DNA of 64,000 bases from CAVSMC01 sp963728935. GTDB lineage: Bacteria > Pseudomonadota > Gammaproteobacteria > Burkholderiales > Casimicrobiaceae. Positions 8,669-17,980 of this stretch are shown one piece after another. The translations under genes and the position numbers were made by a program. The notes beneath the pieces are model-generated. The model was given only the letters and a program-made list of their open reading frames with translations. It did not search any database and had not been told where the DNA came from. The stretch covers positions 4,216,001 through 4,280,000 of the forward strand of contig CAVSMC010000001.1 of assembly GCA_963728935.1 (NCBI GenBank). Reading direction: 5' to 3'. Each line of letters opens with the position of its first letter. Position 1 is the first letter of the stretch.

Positions 8669-9670
8669 TCAATTGTTCGACAGCACCGGCATGTAGAGAT
8701 CCTGCGGCGCGAGCTTCGCATCGAGCTTCATCGACGTCTTGACCAGATCGATCGTCCGTTGCAGCCGTTCATCGGTCGCAACGCCATAGCCGTTCTTCTT
8801 CACATACGCCGTCTCGATCGACTTGATCGTCTGCCGCCATTGCGCAAGCGTCGTGTCGTAGTTGAGCGCCGGATTGCGGGCGACCATGATGCGCGCCGTT
8901 TCCTCGGGATGGTCGATCGAGTAGCGGACCGCCTTGCGTGTGGCCTCCGCGAAGCGCTTCGCTGCGCCGGGATCGCTCGCGAGCGTCGTGTCCTTGGCGA
9001 TCAGCACGTAACCGAAGACGTCGTATCCCCAATCGGCGAACGACGAAAAGTAGACCGTCTTGCCGCGGGGCCCGGCGACCTTTTCCAACGCCGGCACATC
9101 GCCGTCGATCGATGCGGTGAAGAGCTCCGTTTGGCCGCTCAACAGCAGCGACGAATAGACGCCCGGGTCGGCGGCGAGCCATTGGACGGATGCCGGGTCG
9201 ATCTTGTTACGCTCGAGCAGGATCGGCAGGATCACGCGCGCGCTGTCGGTCTGCGACGCCGCGACGCGCTTGCCCTTGAGCGAGTCGAGCGTCTTATAGG
9301 GCTCGAGCGATGCGAGGCCCGACGTGCTGATGTCGGTGAACACCATGAAGCTCTTGACCTTCGCGCCCTTGGCGACCGCCTGCACGACCGATCCCGCCTC
9401 GGCCATCCCGTAGTCGGCCTTGCCGCTGTCCACCGCCGTGATCACGAAGCCGCTGCCGGTCGCCGGCGAAATCTCGATGTCGAAGCCCGCGTCGCGATAG
9501 TAGCCCTTCTCGAGGCCGACGAAGAACGGCGAGTGGCGTCCGTGAAACGTGTAGTTGGTGAGAAACGTGATCTTCTTCAGAGGCGCCGTCGGCGCCTGAG
9601 CGATCGCCGGACTGCCGCACAGCGCGGCGCCCGACATGATCAACGCGGATACGACCAAACGGACGTTCAT
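8669..9670 (-). CDS. NMT1/THI5-like ABC substrate-binding protein
   Basis: A 333-residue exported binding protein. The start chosen at 9670 gives a signal peptide (VRLVVSALIMSGAALCGS, cleavage after AIAQA) and has AGGAGAG just upstream; an open frame continues further 5' but lacks these features. The mature part begins ITFLTNYTFHGRHSPF and GLEKGYYRDAGFDIEI, typical of the NMT1/THI5 group that binds pyrimidines, nitrate, sulfonates or aromatic acids. It sits between the UbiD-like decarboxylase gene and the ATPase gene, so its ligand is probably the decarboxylase substrate or a precursor. That link is inferred from context. Confidence 0.9.
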   Translation of the reverse strand: MNVRLVVSALIMSGAALCGSPAIAQAPTAPLKKITFLTNYTFHGRHSPFFVGLEKGYYRDAGFDIEISPATGSGFVITAVDSGKADYGMAEAGSVVQAVAKGAKVKSFMVFTDISTSGLASLEPYKTLDSLKGKRVAASQTDSARVILPILLERNKIDPASVQWLAADPGVYSSLLLSGQTELFTASIDGDVPALEKVAGPRGKTVYFSSFADWGYDVFGYVLIAKDTTLASDPGAAKRFAEATRKAVRYSIDHPEETARIMVARNPALNYDTTLAQWRQTIKSIETAYVKKNGYGVATDERLQRTIDLVKTSMKLDAKLAPQDLYMPVLSNN

Positions 9671-9713
9671 GCGTGCTCTCCTGTTTCGATGTCCCGGCAA
9701 TGGAGGGATTGAT

Positions 9714-11042
9714 TCAACGGGCGTCGCCGAAGTATTCCGACAGGTCGACCGTGTCGGCGCCCGGAATGCGCTTGCGCTCGAATTCCTTGCGGCGATCGAA
9801 CGCGACCGTCGCATCGATCCCCATCCGGCTCCAGTGGTCCTTGTGCGGATCGCGATAGAAGGAAGGCGTCTGCGGAATGATCAGCACGTCCTTGTCCGGC
9901 GTCGAGCGCGTGAGGATCGCCCACATGACGTCGTCCATGTTGTAGATGTCGACATCCTCGTCGACCACCGTGCAGACCTTCGCCCACGTCGGCTCGGCGC
10001 CGAAGACCGCGAGCAGCACCTGCCGCGCATGGCCTTCGTATTCCTGCCGGATCTTGACGATCGTGTGCAGCACGAACGGATGGCAGGTGACGTCGACGAT
10101 GCCGGGCAGCACCGCATTGATGCGCTGGAAGATGTTCGCGGCGACCGACAGCTCGAGCGTCAACACCTCCTCCGACGATCCGCACAGGATGCTGTGGAAG
10201 ATCGCATCGGAACGCCGCGTCACGCCGAGCACTTCGAACACGGCGTTCTGCCCGACCGGCGTGTAGTAACCCATGAACTCGCCGAACGGGCCTTCGTCGC
10301 GCCGCACGTTCGGCAGGAATCGCCCTTCGATCACGACCTCGGTCGACGCGGGAACCATCATGTCGATGTGCTTGCACGGCCGCATCTCGATCGACTCGCC
10401 GGCGAGCTTGGCGGCGACCTCCAGTTCATCGGCGTCGTACGGCAGCGGCGAAGCGGCGGTGAGAAACGCCGCCGGCGGCGGACCGATCAACATCGCCGCT
10501 TCGAGCGGCCGACCCATTTTCTCGGCCTTTTCGTGATACATCGTCAGGTGATGACGAGGCGCGAGTCGACAGCGCAGTTCCTGGTCGCTCACGTACATCG
10601 AGCGGTGGAACGAGAGGTTGCGCACGCCGGTCTGCGGCTCGTGCGCGAGGAACATTGCCGACGTGAAGTACGGCGCCGCGTCTCGTTCCGAATACGTGAT
10701 CAGCGGCAGGTCCGAGAGCCTGCAGTCGACCAGATCGTCGGGCGGGCTCGCGGCCGGACGCAACGCCGCGTCACGGGAGTCGGCGACGCTCGCGAGCGCG
10801 CTCCACTTTCTGCAGAACTCGTCGGGGCCGATGCCGAGGATCTCGGCCAAGCGTTCGCGCGAGCCGTAGATCATCGTGAGCACGGGAAGCGTCGTGCCCT
10901 TGACGCTGTGGAACAGGATCGGTTTGCCCCACCGCCGATGCGCCGCCGACGTCACCGCGGCGAGCTCGTGCTTGGGGTCGACCTCGCGGCGGACCTCGAG
11001 CAGCTCGCCCCTCGCGCGGAGCGCCTCCATGTACTTGCGCAT
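9714..11042 (-). CDS. UbiD-family prenylated-FMN-dependent decarboxylase
   Basis: A 442-residue protein of the UbiD family, which reversibly decarboxylates aromatic or alpha,beta-unsaturated acids with prenylated FMN. It shows the N-terminal REVDPKHELAAVTSAAHRR region, ILFHSVKG, and the metal/cofactor-binding core around EGRFLPNVRRDEGPFGEFMG, where the Glu-Asp-Glu catalytic set normally lies. The ATG at 11042 is preceded by GGAGGAG, which decides the start. It is the first gene of an operon with a NitT-type importer, pointing to uptake followed by decarboxylation. No UbiX-like prenyltransferase gene is in the window, so the cofactor must come from elsewhere. It is somewhat shorter than E. coli UbiD (~497 residues). 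Confidence 0.9.
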   Translation of the reverse strand: MRKYMEALRARGELLEVRREVDPKHELAAVTSAAHRRWGKPILFHSVKGTTLPVLTMIYGSRERLAEILGIGPDEFCRKWSALASVADSRDAALRPAASPPDDLVDCRLSDLPLITYSERDAAPYFTSAMFLAHEPQTGVRNLSFHRSMYVSDQELRCRLAPRHHLTMYHEKAEKMGRPLEAAMLIGPPPAAFLTAASPLPYDADELEVAAKLAGESIEMRPCKHIDMMVPASTEVVIEGRFLPNVRRDEGPFGEFMGYYTPVGQNAVFEVLGVTRRSDAIFHSILCGSSEEVLTLELSVAANIFQRINAVLPGIVDVTCHPFVLHTIVKIRQEYEGHARQVLLAVFGAEPTWAKVCTVVDEDVDIYNMDDVMWAILTRSTPDKDVLIIPQTPSFYRDPHKDHWSRMGIDATVAFDRRKEFERKRIPGADTVDLSEYFGDAR

Positions 11043-11433
11043 CCGATTCTCCTCCGTTGCGCCGAGCGGTGAACGGCATCCGCCGCTGCGCTTGGGTCGC
11101 CGGAGTGATTGTATTCGAGCACGTTCACGCGTGCGCGCGTCGCAACCCTCGGCCGCAGTCATGGGACGCCGCGATGCGGGTCGCCGCGAACCGGCGGCGA
11201 CTTCGCGCATATGATGCTCGGCGCTTCGCCGCTTGAGTCGCGCGTTGGTACCGCGCTACTATGTGCGATGCTATGCCCGGGGTCGCAAGCAGACTCCCCG
11301 GATTCAAAGACGCCCACCGCGTCCAAGCTCTGCTCCCCTCCGGGCCGCGTTGCCCTGAGCAAGGAGATCGCGTGGGCGTATTTCTGCCAAGCGGAGTTCA
11401 TGGCAAGGCCGCCGTCGTTCGGAAACGAACGCG
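11043..11433. other. 391-base gap between the UbiD operon and the chrA relic
   Basis: It contains the UbiD ribosome site (GGAGGAG) and probably the operon promoter. I see no convincing gene, tRNA or repeat. Open frames here have no recognisable protein pattern. Confidence 0.5.
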
Positions 11434-11935
11434 ATGAGCGATCGTCGGTACGCTCTCGCCGCGCTTGCCGGTTATTTCCTGAAGCTCGGCAGCATCGGCT
11501 TCGGCGGGCCGGTCGCGCTCGTCGGCTACATGTATCGCGACCTCGTCGAGACGCGGCGCTGGATTGGCGACGACGACTACACCCGTCGGCTTCATCGGCT
11601 ATCTGATCGTCGGCCTTGCCGGCGCCGCGGTCGCCGCGCTGGCAACGTTCCTCCCCTGTTACCTCTTCACGATCCTGCCGGCGCCGTACTTCAAGAAATA
11701 CGGCAAGCGACCGGCGCTGGTCGCTTTCGTCAACGGCGTGACCGCGGCGGCGATCGGCGCGATCACCGGCGCGGTCATCGTCCTCGCCGAGCGTGCGATC
11801 GTCGATCTCGTCACCGCGCTCGTCGCGATCGCTTCGGTCGTTGTGGTCTGGAAGGTCAGGAAGTTGCCCGAGCCGGCGGTCGTCGCGATGTCGGCGATCG
11901 TCGGAATCGTTGCGTTTCCGCTGTTGCATCCATGA
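11434..11935 (+). pseudogene. chrA: Chromate transporter relic with internal deletion
   Basis: The first frame starts MSDRRYALAALAGYFLKLG and runs through IGFGGPVALVGYMYRD, the canonical beginning of a ChrA CHR domain, to about 11580. The continuation lies in another frame from 11564, with FIGYLIVGLAGAAVAALATF, LPAPYFKKYGKR and FVNGVTAAAIGAITGAV. That is the end of the second CHR domain. An intact ChrA has ~390-450 residues; here about 45 plus 120 remain. Roughly 240 internal residues are therefore missing and the frames do not match. Loss of function as a chromate efflux protein is certain if the sequence is correct. Confidence 0.75.
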
Positions 11936-12036
11936 CGAACGTCGAGCCCAGCGTCACGAGTAGCCGCACGCTGGGCGCATTCGCGACGTCACCGTTCGTC
12001 GCATCTTGCGTGCTCTCAATTTTCACGGAGGTCGCC

Positions 12037-12612
12037 ATGGCAGCCATGATCAACTTCGACCAGGAAAATGCCGGCGCTCTGCCGACGGGTTGGAAAGCCG
12101 GCGTCACGGGCGGTGGCGCGCCGAAATGGGCGGTCGACAGCGACCAGACGGCGCCGAGCCCGCCCAACGTTCTCAAGCAATCGGGACGCGGAACGTTCCC
12201 GTGGTGCGTCAACAGCGACACGTCGATCGAAAATGGCTCGGTCGAAGTGAAGTTCAAGCCGATCTCGGGAAGCGAGGATGCCGCGGGCGGGCTGGTATGG
12301 CGCTGGAAGGACGGCGACAACTATTACGTCGCCCGCGCCAATGCGCTGGAGAACAACGTGTCGCTCTACTACACCGCGAACGGACGACGGATCACGATCA
12401 AGTATGTCGATGCGCCGGTCGCGAAGAACCAATGGCATGCGTTGCGCGTCGAGTTCTCCGGATCAGCGATCCGCGTTGCGCTCGACGGCAAGCGCTACAT
12501 CGACGTGAAGGACGACCACATCCGCGGCGCCGGTGCCGTCGGCGTGTGGACGAAGGCGGATAGCGTGACGGCATTCGACGACTTCAGCTTCGCGTCCGAG
12601 CCGGCGCGCTGA
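12037..12612 (+). CDS. Concanavalin-like (LamG/DUF1080-type) protein
   Basis: A 191-residue beta-sandwich protein. The pattern INFDQENAGALPTGWKAG, GGLVWRWKDGDNYYVARAN, ENNVSLYY and WHALRVEFSGSAIRVALDGK, ending VGVWTKADSVTAFDDFSF, is typical of LamG-like or 3-keto-disaccharide-hydrolase-like domains that bind sugars. The ATG at 12037 follows GGAGG with good spacing. An in-frame ATG at 11932 overlaps the chrA stop and would add 35 residues, but these do not form a standard signal peptide. Relatives are usually exported, so the lack of a clear signal is odd; the gene may have lost its 5' end next to the chrA deletion. Confidence 0.75.
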   Translation: MAAMINFDQENAGALPTGWKAGVTGGGAPKWAVDSDQTAPSPPNVLKQSGRGTFPWCVNSDTSIENGSVEVKFKPISGSEDAAGGLVWRWKDGDNYYVARANALENNVSLYYTANGRRITIKYVDAPVAKNQWHALRVEFSGSAIRVALDGKRYIDVKDDHIRGAGAVGVWTKADSVTAFDDFSFASEPAR

Positions 12613-12644
12613 AGCGTCGTGATACTCTAGCGCAGGGTGCTCCA

Positions 12645-13193
12645 ATGACGACTTCGCTCGTAGTGACCACGATCGGCGACGACCGTCCCGGTATCGTCAA
12701 TGCGCTGTCCGACATCGCGCGGCGTCACCATGCGAACTGGGCGGGCAGCCACATGGCAAGCCTCGCCGGCCAGTTCGCCGGCATCGTCCATCTCGAGGTG
12801 GCCGATGCCGAGGCGCAATCGCTGATAACGGCGCTGCGCGGCCTCGATTCGATGGGTCTGCACGTCGTGATCGCCATGGGCGCGAACAAGGAACCGACCG
12901 CGCCACGCCGGAAGCTCCGTCTCGAACTCATCGGCCATGACCGGCCGGGCATCGTTCGCGAGCTGTCGGGCAGCCTCGCCACGATCGGCGTGAGCATCGA
13001 CGAAATGCACACGCAGATCGTGAGCGCGGCGATGTCGGGCGATCAGCTCTTCAAGTTGAAGGCACGGCTCGCCGTGCCGCAGTCGGTCGCCGACGACGCG
13101 CTGCGCAGCGCGCTCGAGGCGATCGCGAACGAGATGATGGTCGACATCGAGCCCGGCGGCGAGAATATCGCACCGTCGCCGACCCGCACGTAG
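12645..13193 (+). CDS. Tandem ACT-domain protein, GcvR-like
   Basis: A 182-residue protein with two ACT domains (~3-75 and ~90-165). The first has TTIGDDRPGIVNALSDIARR, the second LIGHDRPGIVRELSGSL. This matches the glycine-cleavage regulator GcvR, which modulates transcription of gcv genes through GcvA in E. coli. No DNA-binding domain is present. No gcv or amino-acid gene is adjacent, so the target cannot be inferred. It begins 33 bases after the concanavalin-like gene. Confidence 0.85.
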   Translation: MTTSLVVTTIGDDRPGIVNALSDIARRHHANWAGSHMASLAGQFAGIVHLEVADAEAQSLITALRGLDSMGLHVVIAMGANKEPTAPRRKLRLELIGHDRPGIVRELSGSLATIGVSIDEMHTQIVSAAMSGDQLFKLKARLAVPQSVADDALRSALEAIANEMMVDIEPGGENIAPSPTRT

Positions 13194-13194
13194 A

Positions 13195-13233
13195 TTGCGC
13201 GCCTCGACGGCCGTACACCCGATCGCCGCGCAA
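13195..13233. terminator. Candidate hairpin between convergent genes
   Basis: TTGCGCG (13195-13201) pairs with CGCGCAA (13227-13233) in the 42-base gap between the convergent ACT gene and tctA. The loop is long and no T-run follows. Confidence 0.25.
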
Positions 13234-13235
13234 CG

Positions 13236-14741
13236 CTAGCCCTTGTCCGCGAACACCATTTCGCGCTTGGTGCGGATCGCCGGCGCGACGATGACGAACA
13301 GCAGCACCGCGGCGACCAGCAGCATCGCAACCGAGATCGGCCGCGTGACGAACACCGTGAAATCGCCGCGGGAGAGCACGAGAGCGCGGCGCAGATTCTC
13401 CTCTAGCATGGGGCCGAGGATATAGCCGAGCAACAGCGGCGCCGGCTCGCAATGCAGCTTGGCGAAGATGTAGCCGAGCAACCCGAACACGATCGCGACC
13501 CAGACGTCGAACATGCTGTTGTTCGTGCTGTAGGCGCCGATCGTGCAGCAGAGCAGGATCAGCGGATAGAGCAACCGGTATGGCACGCTCAGCAGCTTCA
13601 CCCAGATGCCCACCAGCGGCAGGTTCAGGATGACCAGCATCAGGTTGCCGACGAACATGCTGACGACAAGCCCCCAGAACAGCTCGGGGTTTTTCGTCAT
13701 GACGAGCGGGCCGGGCTGAATGTTGTGGATGATCAGCGCGCCGACCATCAGCGCCATCACCGCATTCGACGGTATGCCCAGCGTGAGCATCGGGATGAAC
13801 GACGTCTGAGCGCCGGCGTTGTTGGCGGACTCCGGTCCGGCGACGCCTTCGATCGCGCCATGGCCGAAACGCGACGGATCCTTCGCGACCTTCTTTTCGA
13901 CCGTGTACGAAGCGAACGACGACAACGTGGCGCCGCCGCCGGGCAGAATGCCCAGGATGCATCCGATCGCCGTGCCCCGAAGAATCGCCGGGAACGCCTG
14001 CTTGAATTCGGCCCACTTGATCCACAGCCCGCTGATGCGCTTGGTGAACCGCCGGTGCTCTTCGGCCTGTTCGAGATTGACGGCGATTTCGGCAAACGCG
14101 AAAAGGCCCATCGTCATCGCCACGAACCCGATGCCGTCGATGAGGTCGGGCACGTCGAACGAGAACCGCGCCATGCCCGAATTCACGTCGGTGCCGACGA
14201 TGCCCAGCAGCAGACCGAGTATCGTCATCGACACGGCCTTGAGAACGGACCCGTGCGCGAGCGCGACCGCAGAGACGAGCCCGAGCACCATCAGCGAGAA
14301 ATATTCTGCGGCGTCGAACTTGAGAGCAACCTCCGCGAGCGGGGGCGCGAACGCGGCGATCACGAGGGTTGCCACGCACCCGGCGAACAGCGATCCGAGT
14401 GCGGCGATACACAGCGCCGGTCCGGCGCGCCCCTGCTTCGCCATCTGATGGCCGTCGAGCACGGTGACCACCGACGACATTTCACCGGGCAGATTCACCA
14501 GTATCGCGGTCGTCGAGCCGCCGTACGACGCACCGTAATAGATGCCGGCGAGCATGATCAACGCCGTGACGGGCTGCAAAGCGTACGTGGTGGGAAGCAG
14601 CATCGCGATCGTTGCGACGGGACCGATGCCGGGCAGCACGCCGATCAGCGTTCCGACGACGACTCCGATGAACGCGTACAGCAGATTGATCGGGGTCACC
14701 GCGACGGCGAGGCCGAGCGCGAGGTTGCCGAAAATGTCCAT
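13236..14741 (-). CDS. tctA: Tripartite tricarboxylate transporter large membrane subunit
   Basis: A 501-residue inner-membrane protein with about 11-12 hydrophobic segments and the duplicated TctA motifs IGVLPGIGPVATIAMLLP near residue 37 and LGILPGGGATLSSFAS near residue 270. It is the channel subunit of a TTT importer for di- or tricarboxylates, driven by ion gradients. The small subunit gene tctB lies immediately upstream with its stop adjacent to the tctA start. The binding protein of the set is probably the Bug protein encoded at 22127-23113 rather than next door. The operon also contains a 3-isopropylmalate-dehydrogenase-like gene. Confidence 0.95.
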   Translation of the reverse strand: MDIFGNLALGLAVAVTPINLLYAFIGVVVGTLIGVLPGIGPVATIAMLLPTTYALQPVTALIMLAGIYYGASYGGSTTAILVNLPGEMSSVVTVLDGHQMAKQGRAGPALCIAALGSLFAGCVATLVIAAFAPPLAEVALKFDAAEYFSLMVLGLVSAVALAHGSVLKAVSMTILGLLLGIVGTDVNSGMARFSFDVPDLIDGIGFVAMTMGLFAFAEIAVNLEQAEEHRRFTKRISGLWIKWAEFKQAFPAILRGTAIGCILGILPGGGATLSSFASYTVEKKVAKDPSRFGHGAIEGVAGPESANNAGAQTSFIPMLTLGIPSNAVMALMVGALIIHNIQPGPLVMTKNPELFWGLVVSMFVGNLMLVILNLPLVGIWVKLLSVPYRLLYPLILLCCTIGAYSTNNSMFDVWVAIVFGLLGYIFAKLHCEPAPLLLGYILGPMLEENLRRALVLSRGDFTVFVTRPISVAMLLVAAVLLFVIVAPAIRTKREMVFADKG

Positions 14742-15206
14742 TCACCGACCTCCGGCGAACAGAACCGGCCAGACGGGAAGCGGCAAGCCCAGCCCGTAGA
14801 CGAACAACGCGACCGCGACGACACCCTGGATGGCGCCGCTCGCGAGCGCCTCCTTCCAATTGAATTCCGAGTGCGCGAACGACGAGATCACGACGAGCAT
14901 TGCGCCGGCGACGATCAGGCCGAGCCATTTCGCAACCAGACCGAACACGCCGACGCCAACCAGAATGATGACCAGCGGACGCCAGCGCCAGCCCGACAGT
15001 GTGTCCCCGTCAGCGCGAAAGCCGCGAAGGCTCAACGCGCCGCCGAGTACGACCAGCAGGATGCCGAGCAGCCGAGGGAAGTAGCCCGGTCCCATCCGCG
15101 CGGCGTCGCCGACCGGATAGGAGCGCGAGAACACGAGTGCCGCCACGCCGAACGCGATGAACAGCAATCCGGCGAAAAAATCCTCGCGGTTACGAATCGT
15201 GCGCAA
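14742..15206 (-). CDS. tctB: Tripartite tricarboxylate transporter small membrane subunit
   Basis: A 154-residue protein with four hydrophobic segments. The N-terminal pattern FFAGLLFIAFGVAALVFSRS then GDAARMGPGYFPRLLG is diagnostic of TctB. The open frame extends further upstream into leuB, but GGGAGGAAC precedes a TTG codon at 15206 where the family pattern begins, so TTG is the chosen start. It directly abuts tctA and follows leuB by about 70 bases, forming leuB-tctB-tctA. Confidence 0.9.
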   Translation of the reverse strand: MRTIRNREDFFAGLLFIAFGVAALVFSRSYPVGDAARMGPGYFPRLLGILLVVLGGALSLRGFRADGDTLSGWRWRPLVIILVGVGVFGLVAKWLGLIVAGAMLVVISSFAHSEFNWKEALASGAIQGVVAVALFVYGLGLPLPVWPVLFAGGR

Positions 15207-15276
15207 GTCAGTTCCTCCCGCCACGTTCGAGCGCGCGCCGCGTCGACGAGAATGCGATCGGCGCTCGTCTTTCCGT

Positions 15277-16353
15277 TCAGCCTTGCGCCAGCAGCGCCGC
15301 GACGACGGCCTCTCCCATCTCATCGGTGCCGACGCGCCGCATTCCGGGTTGGAAGATGTCGGCGGTCCGGTATCCATCCGCCAGCACGGCGCCGACGGCG
15401 CGATGAATGCGATCCGCGCAGTCGAACCGGTTGAACGAGTAGCGAAGCATCATCGCCGCCGACTGAATGGCCGCGAGCGGATTCGCGATGTTTCCGCCCG
15501 CGATGTCGGGCGCCGTACCGTGCACGGGCTCGTACAGTCCTCTGCTGCCCAAGCCGAGCGACGCCGAGGGCAGCATGCCGATCGACCCCGTCAGCATGGC
15601 GGCCGCGTCCGACAGGATATCGCCGAAGATATTGCCGGTGACGATCACGTCGAACTCCCTCGGCGCGCGAATGAGCATCATCGCGGCGGCGTCGACGAAT
15701 GCGTGCGTCAGCGCGACGTCGGGATACCTCTGGCCTACCCGGGTGACGACCTCGCGCCACAGTTGCGACGCCTCGAGCACGTTGGCCTTGTCGACCGAGC
15801 ACAACTTTCCGCGACGCGCGCGTGCGGTACGGAAAGCGACATGCGCGATGCGCTCGACTTCCGACTCCGAGTAGCGGATTGTGTTGATCCCCTCGCGCTC
15901 GCCCGAAGCGTTCGTGACGATGCCGCGCGGCTCGCCGTAATAGGCGTCGCCGTTGAGCTCGCGCAGGATCATGATGTCGAGCCCTTCGACGACCTCGGGC
16001 TTGAGCGTCGATGCGCCGATCAGCTCGGGAAACATGAACGCGGGCCGGAAGTTCGCGAACAGCGTCAGCGCACGACGCAATCGCAGCAGTCCGCTGCCGG
16101 GCCGCTCGTTGAACGGCAACGTCTCTTCTCCCGGTCCGCCCGCGGCACCGAACAGGATCGCGTCCGCCTTGCGCGCAAGATCGAGTGTCGCGTCAGGCAG
16201 CGGGTCACCGGCCGCCTCGATGCCGGCCGCACCGATCGCCGCCTCGGTAAGCTCGAGCGGCTCGTCCTTGCCGACCACCGCTCGCAGCACCTTCACCGCC
16301 TGCACCGTGACTTCCTTGCCGATGCCGTCGCCCGGCAGAACCAGGATCTTCAT
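15277..16353 (-). CDS. leuB: 3-isopropylmalate dehydrogenase family enzyme
   Basis: A 358-residue NAD-dependent beta-decarboxylating dehydrogenase. It has the start ILVLPGDGIGKEVT, the substrate loop GLLRLRRALTLFANFRP typical of LeuB, the Lys/Asp pocket VDKANVLE, the metal Asp pair in GDILSD, and GLYEPVHGTAPDIAG for NAD binding. Several normally constant positions differ: VDAAAM for VDNAAM, TGN for TEN, SDAAAM for SDEAAM. These changes, and its place next to tctB-tctA instead of leuCD, make a role in catabolism of a substituted malate as likely as leucine synthesis. An alternative is a D-malate or homoisocitrate-type dehydrogenase. It lies divergent from the M20 peptidase gene. Confidence 0.9.
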   Translation of the reverse strand: MKILVLPGDGIGKEVTVQAVKVLRAVVGKDEPLELTEAAIGAAGIEAAGDPLPDATLDLARKADAILFGAAGGPGEETLPFNERPGSGLLRLRRALTLFANFRPAFMFPELIGASTLKPEVVEGLDIMILRELNGDAYYGEPRGIVTNASGEREGINTIRYSESEVERIAHVAFRTARARRGKLCSVDKANVLEASQLWREVVTRVGQRYPDVALTHAFVDAAAMMLIRAPREFDVIVTGNIFGDILSDAAAMLTGSIGMLPSASLGLGSRGLYEPVHGTAPDIAGGNIANPLAAIQSAAMMLRYSFNRFDCADRIHRAVGAVLADGYRTADIFQPGMRRVGTDEMGEAVVAALLAQG

Positions 16354-16480
16354 CGCGTCTCCGCGGGTTCGCGAAGCCAGACAATACGCCTGCTCGAGCA
16401 GCCGTGTCGACGTCCGGAGTTAAACTGCGCGGGCCGCAGCGTCGACAAATGGACGATGCGAAAAACCGGAGGGAAAGTCC

Positions 16481-17899
16481 GTGAACGATACGACGATGGT
16501 CTCCGCTATTGCTGGCCAGTGGGACGACGACATCGTGCCGCAACTCACCGAATACATCCGCATCCCCGCGAAGTCGCCGCATTTCGACCCGCACTGGGAT
16601 GCGAACGGCCACATCGAGCGCGCAATCCGTCTCGCCGAGTGGTGGGCACGCCGACAACCGGTGCGCAATCTCGTGCTCGAAATCGTGCGCCTGCCTGGAC
16701 GCACGCCGTTGATCTACTTCGACGTACCCGGCACGGCCGCAACCGATCGCACCGTGCTGCTGTACGGGCATCTGGACAAGCAACCCGAGATGGTCGGGTG
16801 GCGCGACGGTTACGGCCCGTGGGACCCGCTGCTCGAGGGCGGCAAGCTCTACGGCCGCGGCGGCGCCGACGATGGCTACGCGATCTTCGCGGCGTTGTGC
16901 GCAATCGGCGCGTTACAGGCGCGCGGCATCGCGCATGCGCGGTGCGTCGGCATCATCGAAACGTGCGAAGAGAGCGGCAGCTTCGATTTGCCGGCGTATC
17001 TCGATGCGCTCGCGCCGCGAATGGGACACGTCGATTTCGTCGTCGGGCTCGATTCGGGTTGCGGCGATTACGAACGGCTGTGGTCGACGACGTCGCTGCG
17101 CGGGCTCGTCGGCGGCGTGCTGACCGTCGACGTGCTGACCGAAGGCGTCCATTCCGGCGACGCGAGCGGCATCGTGCCGTCGTCGTTTCGAGTTGCGCGC
17201 AAACTCCTCGACCGCGTCGAGAACGCGGTGTCGGGTCAACTGTTGCCCACTGAATTCCACGTGCCGATTCCCGCCGAGCGCGTCGAGCAGGCCAAGCGCG
17301 CGGCTGCGATTCTCGGCGACATGGTGTTTCACAAGTATCCGTTCGCGGGCTCGACGCAGCCGACGACGCGCGAGCACGTCGAGGCGCTGCTCAACAAGAC
17401 GTGGCGGCCCGCGTTGTCGATCACCGGTGCCGACGGCTTGCCCTCTGCTGCCGACGCGGGCAACGTGCTACGCCCGTGCACGTCGCTCAAGCTGTCGCTG
17501 CGGCTGCCGCCGACGGTGAATGCCGATGAAGCGTCGCGCATTCTGCAGGACGTGCTCGAGACCGACCCGCCGTATGGCGCGAGCGTGCGCTTCGAGCCCG
17601 AATCGGCGTCGACCGGATGGAGCGCGCCACCGGCAACCCCGTGGCTTTCCCGCGCGCTCGACGACGCGTCATCGCGCGTCTTCGGCAAGCCCTCGGCGAC
17701 GATCGGCGAAGGCGGCACGATCCCGTTCATGGCGATGCTCGGCAAGCACTTTGCGAACGCGCAGTTCCTGATCACCGGCGTGCTCGGTCCGCATTCCAAC
17801 GCGCACGGACCCAACGAATTCCTGCACGTTCCCTATGCCAAGAAAGTCACGGCGTGCGTTGCCATGGCGATCGCCGCGCATGCGCAGGCGAGCGGCTGA
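16481..17899 (+). CDS. M20-family metallopeptidase / amidohydrolase
   Basis: A 472-residue dizinc hydrolase of the M20 dipeptidase group. Metal and catalytic motifs are LLYGHLDKQPE (His, catalytic Asp), LYGRGGADDGYAIF (bridging Asp) and IETCEESGS (general-base Glu, metal Glu), with a dimerisation domain in the middle (~210-320) and GEGGTIPFMAMLG towards the end. The start is a GTG at 16481 preceded by GGAGGGAAA. It is the only plus-strand gene within an otherwise minus-strand transport and dehydrogenase locus. The substrate is probably a short peptide or N-acyl amino acid. Confidence 0.93.
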   Translation: MNDTTMVSAIAGQWDDDIVPQLTEYIRIPAKSPHFDPHWDANGHIERAIRLAEWWARRQPVRNLVLEIVRLPGRTPLIYFDVPGTAATDRTVLLYGHLDKQPEMVGWRDGYGPWDPLLEGGKLYGRGGADDGYAIFAALCAIGALQARGIAHARCVGIIETCEESGSFDLPAYLDALAPRMGHVDFVVGLDSGCGDYERLWSTTSLRGLVGGVLTVDVLTEGVHSGDASGIVPSSFRVARKLLDRVENAVSGQLLPTEFHVPIPAERVEQAKRAAAILGDMVFHKYPFAGSTQPTTREHVEALLNKTWRPALSITGADGLPSAADAGNVLRPCTSLKLSLRLPPTVNADEASRILQDVLETDPPYGASVRFEPESASTGWSAPPATPWLSRALDDASSRVFGKPSATIGEGGTIPFMAMLGKHFANAQFLITGVLGPHSNAHGPNEFLHVPYAKKVTACVAMAIAAHAQASG

Positions 17900-17980
17900 C
17901 GAGCGTCTGGAACGCTCCGATTCTGTTGAAGAGCTTCGTTCCGAAACTCCACGGCGCTCAATTGAAAATGACGCATGAAA

